From positions 1 through 64,000 of the forward strand of contig NZ_JAOQJD010000007.1 of the NCBI RefSeq assembly GCF_025566985.1: 64,000 nucleotides of DNA, given 5' to 3'. Source of the stretch: Aedoeadaptatus acetigenes. Its GTDB lineage: Bacteria; Bacillota; Clostridia; Tissierellales; Peptoniphilaceae. The notes under the pieces were generated by a model. That model was not told the origin of the DNA. It was given only the letters and a program-made list of their open reading frames with translations, and did not search any database. A program made the translations under genes and the position numbers. Within the stretch, counting starts at the first letter, position 1. The number at the start of each line of letters is the position of its first letter. Positions 41,625 through 51,477 of the stretch are shown one piece after another.

Positions 41625-42581
41625 CTAAATCGAAATTTTATCCAGTAAGTGGTACATGTCGCGGTCGAAGGTTTTTTCCACGGCCAGGGCCTCTTCCAGA
41701 TCCATGGCCTTGAGCTCCCCGTGAATCAACCCGAGGGCCAAAGATTTCTTATCGCCGCGGCAGTAAGTGATTGCCTCGGCCCCTAAGCGGGAGGCATTGA
41801 TGCGGTCGGCGCCGGTGGGGATGCCGCCCCGCTGGACATAGCCCAGCACAGTGACCCGCGTCTCGATGCCCGTGGCCTCTTCCAGATCTTTCGCTAAGGC
41901 GAAGGCGGAAAGCTTGTCTTCCGTAAGAAGAATAATGTGATGGCGCTTGCCGCGAAGCTTGCCGGCGAGCATTTTTTTCTTCACGCCGTCGAAATCGAAA
42001 TCCACCTCGGGCAAGATCACGCTTTCCGCCCCGCCGGCGATGCCCGCGTAAAGGGCCAAATCGCCGCAGTGCCTGCCCATGACCTCCACAATATTGGCCC
42101 GCTTGTGGGCGCTTGAGGTGTCGCGAATCTTTCCGATGGCGTCCAATATGGTTTCGATGGCGGTGTAAAAGCCGATGCTGCCGTGTTGGTAGCCCAAGTC
42201 GTTGTCAATGGTGGCGGGAATGGTGATCACCGATTGGCCCAACTTCGACAGAGCCAGGGCCCCGTGCATGGAGCCGTCGCCGCCGATGACCACCAAATGC
42301 TCGATGTTCATGGCGTCCAAATGCTTTTTAGCTTCAATTAGCCCTTCTTCCGTGCGCATTTTTTCCGAGCGGCTCGTGCCCAAAATGGTGCCGCCCTTGT
42401 GAATAATGTCGGCCACGGAAGACAGGTCCATGTTCATGGCGTCCTCGTTAAAAATGCCGGTGTAGCCGTTTCGAATCCCCAGCACCTCTTTGTTTTCGTA
42501 CACCGCCGAGCGCACCAACGCCCGTATGGCTGCGTTCATGCCCGGCGCGTCGCCGCCGCTTGTCAATACTCCTATGGCCAT
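41625..42581 (-). CDS. pfkA: 6-phosphofructokinase
   Basis: 318 aa. ATP-dependent PfkA: GVLTSGGDAPGMNAAIRALVR, ATP/Mg site GGDGSMHGA, catalytic TIDNDLGYQHGS (Asp127 equivalent) and the effector/active RVTVLGYVQRGG. The Gly of GGDG marks ATP use, not PPi. dnaE ends 6 nt upstream. Confidence 0.97.
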   Translation of the reverse strand: MAIGVLTSGGDAPGMNAAIRALVRSAVYENKEVLGIRNGYTGIFNEDAMNMDLSSVADIIHKGGTILGTSRSEKMRTEEGLIEAKKHLDAMNIEHLVVIGGDGSMHGALALSKLGQSVITIPATIDNDLGYQHGSIGFYTAIETILDAIGKIRDTSSAHKRANIVEVMGRHCGDLALYAGIAGGAESVILPEVDFDFDGVKKKMLAGKLRGKRHHIILLTEDKLSAFALAKDLEEATGIETRVTVLGYVQRGGIPTGADRINASRLGAEAITYCRGDKKSLALGLIHGELKAMDLEEALAVEKTFDRDMYHLLDKISI

Positions 42582-42587
42582 AATGCC

Positions 42588-45500
42588 TCACTTTCTGATT
42601 ACATCCTTCTCGGGATCCACGTATCGGCTCAGATCCCGAATCAATTCGTCGTCGCAGTTCACCGCCAGGCGTTTCGGAAGGCCCAGGGCTTTTTGCTCAT
42701 CGGTAAAGTACAAAATCACGGGAAGGGCTCCTCTGTGGTTCTCCAGCACGCCTTCGATGTCTTTTTGAAGGTCGCGGTTTTTCAGGCGGATAAAGAGCTT
42801 CTCCTCCGCCTCCACATCTTCCAGAGGACGAATGGATTCCACCAATACCTTACCTTCTTCCACCTCGCTCCCCTCGATGCGGCCCGTAACGGTAATGAGT
42901 TTGCCCTCTTCAAAGAGGCCCGGGGGCAGGGCGGCGTAGACTTGGGGAAAGACCACGAGCTCGATGGTGCCGTAGAGATCTTCCAAAATGCCGAAGGCCA
43001 TCATTTTATTTTTCTTCGTCACCAAGGTTCTCGTCTCTCGCAACATCCCGCCCAAGGTGCGATTAAATAAAACATCCGTGGTTTCCAGGGCCTCTTTTAT
43101 ATCCGCCGTATCCGTATTGGTTTGGCGCTTTAAGCTCTTCGTGTAAGCTTCCAGGGGATGGCCCGAGACGTATATGCCCAGCACGTCCCGCTCGTATTCC
43201 AGCTTCTGCTTCTGATCGTAATCCTTGAGCTTCGGAAGCGCTTCGTCCATGGCGGTTTCCGTCTGTTGAAACAAGCTCACCTGGCCGGGGATGTTTCGTT
43301 TGTTTTCTCCCTGAATCTGATCCATGAGCTTGTCGTATACGGCCAGGTACTGGGGCCTGTTGCCCCCGAGGCTGTCGAAGGCGCCGGCCTTAATCAAGGA
43401 TTCCATGCTGCGCTTGTTCATGGCGCCGGGGGCCGCTTTATCCACCCGGCGAATAAAATCCGTCATGGAGGTAAAGGGTCCTTCGCCCCTGGCCTCTTCT
43501 ATGGCGCGGACGAAATTGGCCCCCACGTTTTTAATGCCCTTCAGGCCGAAGCGAATGGCTCCGTCTTCCACATTGAATTTCAAATAGCTCTTGTTCACAT
43601 CCGGCGGCAGGAGGGAAATGTTCAGCCGCTTTACTTCCTCGATGTACATGCGCATGTGATCCGTATTGGACATAAAGGAGGTGATCTGGGCCGCCATAAA
43701 TTGCGCCGGGTAGTAGCGCTTCAGCCAGGCCGTGCGGTAGGCCACCACGGCGTAGGCCACGGAGTGGGATTTGTTGAAGGCGTAGTTGGCGAAGTCGATC
43801 ATGAGATCGTAGATCTTGTCGGCACTGGCCTCGTCCACGCCGTTTCTCAGGGCGCCGGCCACGTCCACTTCCCCGTCGTCGTTTAAGCTGCCGTAAATAA
43901 AGTTTTGTCGCTCCTGTTCCATAACGGCCATTTTCTTTTTGCTCATGGCCCGGCGCACCAAGTCCGCCCGGCCCAAGGAATAGCCGCCGACTCGGCGCAC
44001 AATTTCCATGACCTGTTCCTGGTACACGATGCAGCCGTAGGTTTCTTCCAAAATATCCTTTACCGCTTCGTGGGGATAGGTGATCTTCGAGGGATCGTGT
44101 TTCGATTCCACAAATTTCGGAATCTGATTCATGGGCCCCGGCCGAAACAGGGCGTTGGCCGCGGCGAGGTCGGCGAATTTCGTGGGCTTTAATTCCTTTA
44201 AAAAGGCCCGCATGCCCCCGCTTTCAAATTGAAACACGCCAAGGGTTTCCGCCCGCTGAAAGAGCTTCAGCACCTCGGGATCGTCGTAATCCATGGCATC
44301 GAAGTCGATTCTCTTCTCAAAGTCCCGCTCGATAAAGGCCAGGGCGTCGCGAATCACCGTGAGGGTCCTTAGGCCCAAAAAGTCCATTTTTAACAGGCCC
44401 AGCTCTTCCAGCTCGATCATATTAAATTGGGTGGAGATGATCTCGCCGTTTCGCGTCAGAGGCACGTAGTCGGTCATGGGGTTTTGACTGATCACCACGC
44501 CGGCGGCGTGGGTGGAGGTGTGCCGGGGCACCCCTTCCAGGCGACGGGCCAAATCCAAAAGCCGGTGCACGTCCTCTTCTTCGTCGTAGGCTTTTTTCAG
44601 CGACGGCGAAATTTCCAATGCCCGATTCAAGGTGATGTTTAATTCGTTGGGCACCTGCTTCGCCACAAAGTCCACGCGGCCGTAGGGCAGATCCATGACC
44701 CGGCCCACGTCGCGAATGGCGGCCCGGGCGCCTAAGGTTCCGAAGGTGACGATTTGCGCCACATGGTCTTCCCCGTACTTGTCGATGACGTAGTCGATGA
44801 CCTCTTCTCTGCGCTCGTAGCAGAAGTCCACGTCGATATCCGGCATGCTCACCCGCTCGGGATTTAAGAAACGCTCGAAGAGCAGGCCGAACTTCAACGG
44901 ATCCACGTCGATGATCTCGAGAGCATAAGATACCACGCTACCTGCCGCAGATCCCCTGCCCGGGCCCACTTCGATGCCGGAAGCGCGGGCGAAGGCGATG
45001 AAGTCCCACACGATAAGGAAGTAATCCGTGTAGCCCATGGAAAAAATCGTGTCTAATTCAAATTCTACCCGATTGCGCACGGCCTCATTCACTTCGCCGT
45101 AGCGCTTCACGAGCCCCTCTTCCACCAATTCCCGCAAATAGCCTTCGTTGGTGTAGCCCTCCGGCAGTTCGAAATGGGGCAAATGCAGGTGGTGAAATTC
45201 CAGTTCCACATGGCAGCGGGCGGCGATTTTCGCCGTGTTCTCCAAGGCCTCGGGGGCGTAGGGGAAAAGTTCCGCCATTTCCTCCGGGCTCTTGACGTAA
45301 AATTCGTCGGAAGGGAAGCGCATGCGCTCCTCTTCGTCTAAAATCGACGCCGTTTGAATACACAAGAGGGCGTCGTGGGCGTCGGCATCTTCTTTATTTA
45401 AGTAGTGGCAGTCGTTGGTGGCGACAAGATCGATCCCCGTCTCCTTGGAAAGGCGCAGGAGCTTTCTGTTCACTTCTTTCTGCTCCCGCATGCCGTGGTC

Positions 45501-46022
45501 CTGAAGCTCCAAAAAGAAATTGTCTTCGCCGAAGATTTCTCGGTAGCGCAAAGCCGCCGCTTTGGCTTCGGCCTCGTCGTTTTGGAGAAGGGCCTGTTGC
45601 ACCTCCCCGCCTAAGCAGGCGGAGGTGGCGATAATCCCCTCGCTGTGCTTTTTCAAATCCTCCATGTCCACCCGGGGCTTGTAGTAAAAGCCGTCCACAT
45701 AGCCCGTGGAGACGATGGCCATTAAATTTTCCCAGCCCACCTGATTTTCCGCAAGAAGAATCAGGTGGTAGCGCCGATTGCTCTTGTCCGTCACGGATTT
45801 ATCCTGTTTCGTGACGTAGACCTCGCAGCCCAAAATCGGCTTCACACCCGCCGCCTTCGCCGCCTTGTAAAAGGCCACCATGCCGTACATATTTCCGTGA
45901 TCCGTTAAGGCCACGGCATCCATGCCCATGGCCTTGACCCGCTCGGGAAGGTCGGCGATTTTCGTGAAGCCGTCTAATAGCGAATACTCCGAGTGCAAAT
46001 GCAAGTGTACGAAAGATCCCAT
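42588..46022 (-). CDS. dnaE: DNA polymerase III alpha subunit
   Basis: 1144 aa, DnaE1-type. PHP domain (HLHSEYSLLDG at residue 7), palm Asp pair in PDIDVDF, further PHP His/Asp, Thumb/fingers with ARAAIRDVGR, helix-hairpin-helix region and an OB fold at about 1000-1070. Firmicutes also use PolC for the main replicative role; this enzyme would then be the primer-extension polymerase. Lies between HPr and pfkA with its own SD. Confidence 0.97.
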   Translation of the reverse strand: MGSFVHLHLHSEYSLLDGFTKIADLPERVKAMGMDAVALTDHGNMYGMVAFYKAAKAAGVKPILGCEVYVTKQDKSVTDKSNRRYHLILLAENQVGWENLMAIVSTGYVDGFYYKPRVDMEDLKKHSEGIIATSACLGGEVQQALLQNDEAEAKAAALRYREIFGEDNFFLELQDHGMREQKEVNRKLLRLSKETGIDLVATNDCHYLNKEDADAHDALLCIQTASILDEEERMRFPSDEFYVKSPEEMAELFPYAPEALENTAKIAARCHVELEFHHLHLPHFELPEGYTNEGYLRELVEEGLVKRYGEVNEAVRNRVEFELDTIFSMGYTDYFLIVWDFIAFARASGIEVGPGRGSAAGSVVSYALEIIDVDPLKFGLLFERFLNPERVSMPDIDVDFCYERREEVIDYVIDKYGEDHVAQIVTFGTLGARAAIRDVGRVMDLPYGRVDFVAKQVPNELNITLNRALEISPSLKKAYDEEEDVHRLLDLARRLEGVPRHTSTHAAGVVISQNPMTDYVPLTRNGEIISTQFNMIELEELGLLKMDFLGLRTLTVIRDALAFIERDFEKRIDFDAMDYDDPEVLKLFQRAETLGVFQFESGGMRAFLKELKPTKFADLAAANALFRPGPMNQIPKFVESKHDPSKITYPHEAVKDILEETYGCIVYQEQVMEIVRRVGGYSLGRADLVRRAMSKKKMAVMEQERQNFIYGSLNDDGEVDVAGALRNGVDEASADKIYDLMIDFANYAFNKSHSVAYAVVAYRTAWLKRYYPAQFMAAQITSFMSNTDHMRMYIEEVKRLNISLLPPDVNKSYLKFNVEDGAIRFGLKGIKNVGANFVRAIEEARGEGPFTSMTDFIRRVDKAAPGAMNKRSMESLIKAGAFDSLGGNRPQYLAVYDKLMDQIQGENKRNIPGQVSLFQQTETAMDEALPKLKDYDQKQKLEYERDVLGIYVSGHPLEAYTKSLKRQTNTDTADIKEALETTDVLFNRTLGGMLRETRTLVTKKNKMMAFGILEDLYGTIELVVFPQVYAALPPGLFEEGKLITVTGRIEGSEVEEGKVLVESIRPLEDVEAEEKLFIRLKNRDLQKDIEGVLENHRGALPVILYFTDEQKALGLPKRLAVNCDDELIRDLSRYVDPEKDVIRK

Positions 46023-46039
46023 AGTCGTCCTCTCTAAAT

Positions 46040-46068
46040 AAAAAAAGAGCTGTCGAAAAGGCCAGCTC
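46040..46068 (-). terminator. Terminator after the HPr gene
   Basis: Minus strand GAGCT...AGCTC stem, T7. It separates HPr from dnaE, so dnaE may need its own promoter or read-through. Confidence 0.7.
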
Positions 46069-46070
46069 TT

Positions 46071-46331
46071 TTAATTTAATTGATTTTCTACAAATTCAAC
46101 CATGCCCTCGACGGCCTTGTCCTCGTCCTTGCCTTCGGCCCGCAGGATAATCTCTTGACCCGAGAAAATACCCAAGCTCATAATGCCGATAATGCTTTTG
46201 CCGTTGACCTCTTCGCCGTCGCGAATAATCGTAATGTCCGATTCGTACTGATTGGCCGCCCGAACGAACATGGCCGCCGGTCTGGCGTGCAGACCCTCTT
46301 TGTTTTTAAGTATTACCTTGGACTCTTTCAA
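46071..46331 (-). CDS. ptsH: HPr-family phosphocarrier
   Basis: 86 aa. Phospho-His in NKEGLHARPAAMFV (His15), Ser46 region NGKSIIGIMSLGI. The gene sits right after whiA (as crh does in Bacillus), but His15 is present, so it can act in the PTS, unlike Crh (Gln15). TTG start, with GAGGAG 6 nt upstream. Confidence 0.92.
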   Translation of the reverse strand: MKESKVILKNKEGLHARPAAMFVRAANQYESDITIIRDGEEVNGKSIIGIMSLGIFSGQEIILRAEGKDEDKAVEGMVEFVENQLN

Positions 46332-46332
46332 T

Positions 46333-47277
46333 TTATTCTCCTCTCAGCTTTTCCGCCAGCTCGTGTATTTTTTTCAGGCGGTGATTGACGCCGCTTCTCG
46401 ACATTTTCGGTTCCATCATTTCGCCGATCTCCGCTAAACTTGCCTCGGGATGGTTCATGCGACAGGTGGCCACGGGGATGAGCTCCTCGTCTAAGGCCGA
46501 AAAGCCCACGGTCTTTTGAATCAGCTCGATGTCTCTCATCTGCCTCGATGCCGCGTTCACCGTCTTGGAAAGATTGGCCGTTTCGCAATTCACCAGGCGG
46601 TTCACATTGTTCCTGACGTCTTTCACCACCCGAGTGGATTCGAATTCCAATACGGAGCGGCTCGCGCCCATAAATGCCAGAAGATCGGAAATTTTTTCCG
46701 CCTCTTTTAAGTAAAGAATGTAATCGTCTTTTCTGTAAATGCCCTTGGCCGAAAAACCTACCCGCGAAAGCCATTTGTTTATATCGTCACCGTGGGTCTT
46801 GTCGTGAGAAATCATCTCCAAATGATACCTCTTCGACGGACTGGTCACGGACCCCGCCCCTAAAAAGGAGGCGCGAATGTAGGCGCGGATCGACTGTGCA
46901 TCTCGCAAGAGCGCCGGATCCACGGCGTAGTGCATTTGAAAAACATTGTCGGGACGAAGGAAATCGCTATCCATAAGAAGAGCACGAACCGATCCTTCGT
47001 CGGTCATGCGTATGCGGTACTGTTTGTTTTTCTTTAAATACATGTTTTGCGTCGCCGCCACTTCCACGTCGCTGCCGAAGAGCCGCTTGATGGCGGAGAG
47101 GATGCGCCGGGCCACGGAGGCATTCTCCGTGTGGAAGGAAAGATCGATTTTCAGCCCTTCCCTCAGGCGAATCACGCCGCAGGTGCGCACATAGGCCGCA
47201 AGCTCCGCGTGAAGAATCGCCATGTCTTCCATGGGCACGCGGGCCAATTCATTTTTTACATCTTTCGAAAAACTCAC
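46333..47277 (-). CDS. whiA: WhiA DNA-binding cell-division/metabolism regulator
   Basis: 314 aa. N-terminal degenerate LAGLIDADG domain (RAYIRASFLGAGSVT... SKRYHLE), and C-terminal HTH with HPEASLAEIGEMM...MSRSGVNHRLKKI. Follows yvcK in the Firmicute cluster. GTG start, SD GAGGAG very near. Regulates division and chromosome segregation. Confidence 0.95.
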   Translation of the reverse strand: MSFSKDVKNELARVPMEDMAILHAELAAYVRTCGVIRLREGLKIDLSFHTENASVARRILSAIKRLFGSDVEVAATQNMYLKKNKQYRIRMTDEGSVRALLMDSDFLRPDNVFQMHYAVDPALLRDAQSIRAYIRASFLGAGSVTSPSKRYHLEMISHDKTHGDDINKWLSRVGFSAKGIYRKDDYILYLKEAEKISDLLAFMGASRSVLEFESTRVVKDVRNNVNRLVNCETANLSKTVNAASRQMRDIELIQKTVGFSALDEELIPVATCRMNHPEASLAEIGEMMEPKMSRSGVNHRLKKIHELAEKLRGE

Positions 47278-47304
47278 AGTCTCCTCGATTCTACTCCCTC
47301 TCTA

Positions 47305-48315
47305 TTATAGAGCAGTTCTTCTTTCCTTGCAATGGATTTCCCGATAACGGTCGCATAAGCTTAAAAGTCGTTGGGCTACGGCGAGGCCGTCGTGGCGAAT
47401 GAGCTCGCCCCCTGTGGCCATAAAGGCCCCTTCCTCCACGTCGACTCCGCGGGCCGCGAGGACTTTTCGCTCCTCGTCCGTTAAATAAATGGGCCGCACG
47501 CCTTCTTTGCGGGCGTACTTTTCGAGAAGCTCCGGATCCGTTTTTGAATCGTTTGCAAGAATGCAGGTCACCGGCCTCATAAGGCCGTGGGCTTTTAATG
47601 CGTCCAGGTGGTCGATGAGGCCCATGCCCTCGGTCTCGCCGTGCTGCTCCATCATATTGGCCACGTAAACCAAAGGCGCCGGGGATTCGTTCAGGGCCCG
47701 GGCCACTTCCGGCACGAGGAGATTGGGAATCAAAGACGTATACAAGCTCCCCGGCCCGAGGACCAAGAGATCCGCCGATAAAATTTCCCCGATGCAATCG
47801 CCGTTGGCCCGAGGTGCCCGCGGTGCCAATTCGATGGAGGTAATGGCCGCGTCGTTTTCGTAGGCGTAGCGGGGAATGGCGGACTCGCCGCGAATGCTCG
47901 CCCCATCGGTGTAATGGCCGATGAGGGCGATGGATTCTTCCGTCACGGGAAGCACCCGCCCGGTGATCTTTAATACTTCCGCCGCTTCCTTCACCCCTTC
48001 GGCGAAGCCGCCGTAAATATCCGTGAGGGCCGTAATAATTAAATTGCCCATGTTTTGATCTTTCAAATTTCCGTCTTGAAAGCGGTACTGCAAGAGGTTT
48101 TTCAGTGACGGCTCCGCATTGGCGAGGGCCACCAAACAGTTGCGCACATCCCCCGGAGGCAACATGCCGTAATCCCTACGAAGCATGCCGCTGCTCCCGC
48201 CGTCGTCGGCCATGGTGACGATGGCCGTAATGTCGTCTGTGAAGCGCTTTATCCCCCGCAAGATAACGGAGATGCCCGTGCCGCCGCCGATGACTACAAA
48301 TTTCGGATCGCTCAT
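47305..48315 (-). CDS. yvcK: YvcK/GlmR uridylyl-sugar-binding regulator (CofD-like fold)
   Basis: 336 aa. VVIGGGTGISVILRGIKR and the TMADDGGSSGMLR motif define the family, along with DVRNCLVALAN and GPGSLYTSLIPN. It steers carbon to cell-wall precursors (GlmS activation in Bacillus). Placed between rapZ and whiA as in most Firmicutes. Confidence 0.95.
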   Translation of the reverse strand: MSDPKFVVIGGGTGISVILRGIKRFTDDITAIVTMADDGGSSGMLRRDYGMLPPGDVRNCLVALANAEPSLKNLLQYRFQDGNLKDQNMGNLIITALTDIYGGFAEGVKEAAEVLKITGRVLPVTEESIALIGHYTDGASIRGESAIPRYAYENDAAITSIELAPRAPRANGDCIGEILSADLLVLGPGSLYTSLIPNLLVPEVARALNESPAPLVYVANMMEQHGETEGMGLIDHLDALKAHGLMRPVTCILANDSKTDPELLEKYARKEGVRPIYLTDEERKVLAARGVDVEEGAFMATGGELIRHDGLAVAQRLLSLCDRYREIHCKERRTAL

Positions 48316-48316
48316 G

Positions 48317-49153
48317 CTACACGCCTAAATCCCTGTGGCCGACGATGACCCCGTAGCCCGCCTCGCGCAGAGCCTCACCCAGTCTCTCCGTCATGGCCAC
48401 GGAGCGGTGAAAGCCGCCGGTGCATCCGATGCCGATGGTCAAATGCTCCTTCCCCTCCGCCACGTAATCGTCGCCGAAGGTCTTCATGTAGTTGACGATA
48501 AAGGCGACGAAGTCCTCCGCCTTTTTCTTCCCGAAGACGTAGTCGCGGGTTTCGGGATTCAGGCCGTTTTTCGCCTTCAGTTCGCTGACGTAATAAGGAT
48601 TGGGCAAAAAGCGCATGTCGAAAACCAAATCCGCCTCTTCCAAAATGCCGTTTTTAAAGCCGAAGGAGATCACGGAGATGCCCAGCTTTCCCCGCTCCTC
48701 GATTAAAATGCTCTTCAGGCGAATTTTTAAATTATAATTGGTCATCTTCGACGTGTCAATAATGTGATCCGCCCGAGCGCGAAGGGGCTCCATGCGCCGC
48801 TTTTCCTCTTCGATGCCCTTGGCGATGGAAGAGCTCAGGGGATGAGGGCGGCGCAGTTCCTTGAAGCGCTGAATCAGCACGTGAGGATCCGCCTCTAAAT
48901 AGATCACGGTGACATCGTCTACTTCTTTGTCCAGGGTTTGAATGGCCACGTCCAGCTCGTTAAAAAACAGGCCGCTTCGTATGTCTAAAACCAGGGCCAC
49001 CAAAGGCATTTGGGCCTCTTCCACCATTTCGATAAATTTCGGAAATAAGGCCGGCGGCAAATTGTCCACGCAGTAGTAGCCCAGATCCTCCGCCGCCTTC
49101 AAGGCTTGGCTCTTGCCGGCGCCGGAAAGGCCCGTCAAAACTAAAAGTTTCAT
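48317..49153 (-). CDS. rapZ: RapZ/YvcJ-family RNase adapter (nucleotide-binding protein)
   Basis: 278 aa. Walker A GLSGAGKS at residues 8-15, YYCVDNLPP, and C-terminal IGIGCTGGFHRSV with the conserved Cys-His pocket. In Firmicutes (YvcJ) the exact role is less clear than in E. coli. The ATG overlaps murB's stop (ATGA). Confidence 0.95.
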   Translation of the reverse strand: MKLLVLTGLSGAGKSQALKAAEDLGYYCVDNLPPALFPKFIEMVEEAQMPLVALVLDIRSGLFFNELDVAIQTLDKEVDDVTVIYLEADPHVLIQRFKELRRPHPLSSSIAKGIEEEKRRMEPLRARADHIIDTSKMTNYNLKIRLKSILIEERGKLGISVISFGFKNGILEEADLVFDMRFLPNPYYVSELKAKNGLNPETRDYVFGKKKAEDFVAFIVNYMKTFGDDYVAEGKEHLTIGIGCTGGFHRSVAMTERLGEALREAGYGVIVGHRDLGV

Positions 49154-50037
49154 TCCGTCTCTCCCAATACTTTTACTTCCGTCTCCAATTCCACGCCGTG
49201 TTTTTCGTACACCGCCTCCTGCACCGTGCGGATGAGCTCCACCACGTCCTTGCAGGTGGCGCCGCCCGTGTTAATGACGAAGCCGCAATGCTTTTCGGAC
49301 ACTTGGGCGCCGCCGTGCTTCAGGCCTCTTAGTCCCGCCTGGTCGATGAGCTGCCCGGCAAAGTAGCCTTCCGGACGCTTAAAGGTGCTCCCCGCCGAGG
49401 GATATTCCAGAGGCTGCTTCGAGAGGCGGCGTTGCCACAATTCGTCCATGCGGCTTCGAATGGCCGCCTCATCCCCCGGCTTTAAGGCGAAGGTGGCCTC
49501 TAAAACCACGAGCTTTTCGTCGTAGACGCGGCTGTTTCTGTAACGAAAGTCCATTTCATCTCCGGGAATCACTTCCGTGGTGCCGTCGTGGTGCATGACC
49601 TTTACCGATTCCACCACATCCTTCATTTCTCCGCCGTAGGCGCCGGCGTTCATGGTCATGGCACCGCCCACGGCTCCGGGAATGCCGTGGGCAAATTCCA
49701 AGCCCTCCAAAGAAGCCCCACAGGCCGCTTCCGCCACTTTTCTTAAAGAGGCGCCGCTTTGGGCGATGACACGGGTGCCGTCCACCTTCACGTCGGAAAA
49801 ATAATTTTCCAGGCGAATCACCGCCCCGCGCATCCCTTTGTCGGAGACCACCATATTGGTGCCCTTGCCCATAACCATCCAAGGCATGTTTTCTTTTTGA
49901 ACCGCAGCGATCACTAGGCGAAGCTCTTCTTCGGTGCGGGGCTCGATAAAGTAATCCACGGGCCCGCCGATTTGAAAACTGGTCACTTCCTTCATGGGAT
50001 AGTGCTCGATGATGTGTTCTCTTACCAATTCGTCCAT
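49150..50037 (-). CDS. murB: UDP-N-acetylenolpyruvoylglucosamine reductase
   Basis: 295-aa FAD enzyme of peptidoglycan precursor synthesis. FAD motifs GKGTNMVVSD and AHGIPGAVGGAMTMNAGAYG, catalytic Ser in YPSAGSTFKRP, and C-terminal SEKHCGFVIN with Glu near the end. Short loop class II type as in other Firmicutes. First gene of the run down to pyk. ATG has GGAG 8 nt upstream. Confidence 0.96.
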   Translation of the reverse strand: MDELVREHIIEHYPMKEVTSFQIGGPVDYFIEPRTEEELRLVIAAVQKENMPWMVMGKGTNMVVSDKGMRGAVIRLENYFSDVKVDGTRVIAQSGASLRKVAEAACGASLEGLEFAHGIPGAVGGAMTMNAGAYGGEMKDVVESVKVMHHDGTTEVIPGDEMDFRYRNSRVYDEKLVVLEATFALKPGDEAAIRSRMDELWQRRLSKQPLEYPSAGSTFKRPEGYFAGQLIDQAGLRGLKHGGAQVSEKHCGFVINTGGATCKDVVELIRTVQEAVYEKHGVELETEVKVLGETE

Positions 50038-50114
50038 GTATCTAAACTCCTTTGTTTTTTATTTCTGTAAACCTATTGTACCAAAGAAATGCAAAGAAAG
50101 TTCAAAAAAGGGGG

Positions 50115-50144
50115 TTGACAAGTGGCGGAGGTCCTTGTTAGAAT
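50115..50144 (+). promoter_or_regulatory. Promoter of the Met T-box transcript
   Basis: TTGACA (50115-50120), 18-nt spacer, TAGAAT (50139-50144). Confidence 0.8.
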
Positions 50145-50150
50145 TGTGCC

Positions 50151-50408
50151 AACGAGTTTGACGAGGAGAGTATCTCGAAGGGATCGAACTACAGAGAAGC
50201 TTCATTTGGTGAGAGAAGCGTTTTGGTTTTCGAGTGAACATGGCCTCTGACTCTAAGGGTCGATACGAGATTCTTACAGGTGCGCCTGTTACAGCGCCGG
50301 AGTATGATGGTACTCGTTGAGGTGTAAATCGCGAGGTTTACATAAATAAAGGTGGTAACACGATTTCTATCGTCCTTTTTTCCCATGCGGAAAGAAGGAC
50401 GTTTTTTT
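50151..50408 (+). promoter_or_regulatory. T-box leader, Met-specific, controlling metNIQ
   Basis: Stem I region with ACAGAGAAGC and GTGAGAGAAGC; specifier region GTGAACATGGCCTCTG with ATG (Met); T-box AAAGGTGGTAACACG; then terminator CGTCCTT...AAGGACG plus T7 (50371-50408). Uncharged initiator or elongator tRNA-Met would allow read-through. The 399-nt gap between murB and metN is filled by this element. Confidence 0.92.
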
Positions 50409-50436
50409 ATTTTCATTTTGAACGAGGAGGTTCATC

Positions 50437-51477
50437 GTGATCGACTTGAAACATATTTCCGTGGTCTTCGAAAAAGACCGCAAGCGCTTCACGGCGGTGG
50501 ACGACGTGTCCCTCAAGGTGGATGAGGGCGATGTCTTCGGCATCGTCGGCTATTCCGGGGCGGGGAAATCCACCCTGGTTCGCACCATAAATCTCTTGCA
50601 GCCCCCTACATCCGGAGAGGTCATCGTGAGCGGCGAAGACCTAACCAAGCTTCCCGTAAAGGAGCTGAGAACGCGCCGCAAAAAAATCGGCATGATCTTC
50701 CAGCACTTTAATCTGATGAACGCCCGCACCATTTTAGGCAATGTGCTCTACCCCCTGAAAGACAGCACGCTCTCCGACAGGGAGAAGGAGAAAAAAGCCA
50801 TGGATCTTTTGCGGTTGGTAGGCATCGAAGAAAAGGCCCACAGCTATCCCCGGGAACTTTCCGGCGGACAGAAACAGCGGGTGGCCATCGCCCGGGCTCT
50901 GGCCAACGACCCGAAGATTCTCCTCTGCGACGAAGCCACCTCGGCCCTGGACCCTCGCACCACCACATCCATTCTCCATCTATTAAAGCGGCTGAATAAG
51001 GAGATGAACTTAACCATCGTCCTCATCACCCACGAAATGCAGGCGGTGAAGGAAATTTGCAACAAAGTCGCCGTCATGGAATCGGGGCGGGTGGTGGAAT
51101 CCGGTTCCCTTATCGACATTTTCGCCAATCCCCAAGAGGAAATTACCCAACAGTTCGTAAACACCGCGAGCCACTGGGACGAAACCATCGACAAGCTCAA
51201 GGACCACGGCTACTTCAATGCCGACGATCCCACCAGCGAGCTTATCCACCTGCGCTACATCGGCGCCTCCGCCACGAACCCGGTCTTAAACGACGTGTTT
51301 ACGAAATTCCACGTCAAGACCAATATTTTGTCCGGGAGCATCGAATTTTTGGAAGATGTGCCCTTCGGCAACCTGGTGGTGCTCTTTGAAGGATCCCCCG
51401 ACGCCATTAAACAGGCGAAGCAATACATGATCGATCAAAACGTCGACCTTCGCGTCGTCGATAAGGAGGTGATTTAA
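50437..51477 (+). CDS. metN: Methionine ABC importer ATPase
   Basis: 346 aa. ABC domain (Walker A GYSGAGKS, Q-loop IFQHFNL, signature LSGGQKQR, Walker B ILLCDEATSALDP, H-loop LITHEM) and C-terminal NIL domain (about 265-345) used for Met feedback inhibition. ATG follows GAGGAGG. The Met T-box upstream supports the substrate. Confidence 0.95.
   Translation: MIDLKHISVVFEKDRKRFTAVDDVSLKVDEGDVFGIVGYSGAGKSTLVRTINLLQPPTSGEVIVSGEDLTKLPVKELRTRRKKIGMIFQHFNLMNARTILGNVLYPLKDSTLSDREKEKKAMDLLRLVGIEEKAHSYPRELSGGQKQRVAIARALANDPKILLCDEATSALDPRTTTSILHLLKRLNKEMNLTIVLITHEMQAVKEICNKVAVMESGRVVESGSLIDIFANPQEEITQQFVNTASHWDETIDKLKDHGYFNADDPTSELIHLRYIGASATNPVLNDVFTKFHVKTNILSGSIEFLEDVPFGNLVVLFEGSPDAIKQAKQYMIDQNVDLRVVDKEVI

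Noticed and set aside
43158..43886. Plus-strand frame of 242 codons opposite dnaE
   Set aside because: Lies wholly within dnaE; shadow frame.
46071..46331. Naming the HPr gene crh
   Set aside because: The gene sits beside whiA as crh does, but His15 is present, so it can be a PTS phosphocarrier.
50189..50416. Minus-strand 75-codon frame in the metN leader
   Set aside because: The region is explained by the T-box; the frame has no SD and crosses the terminator.
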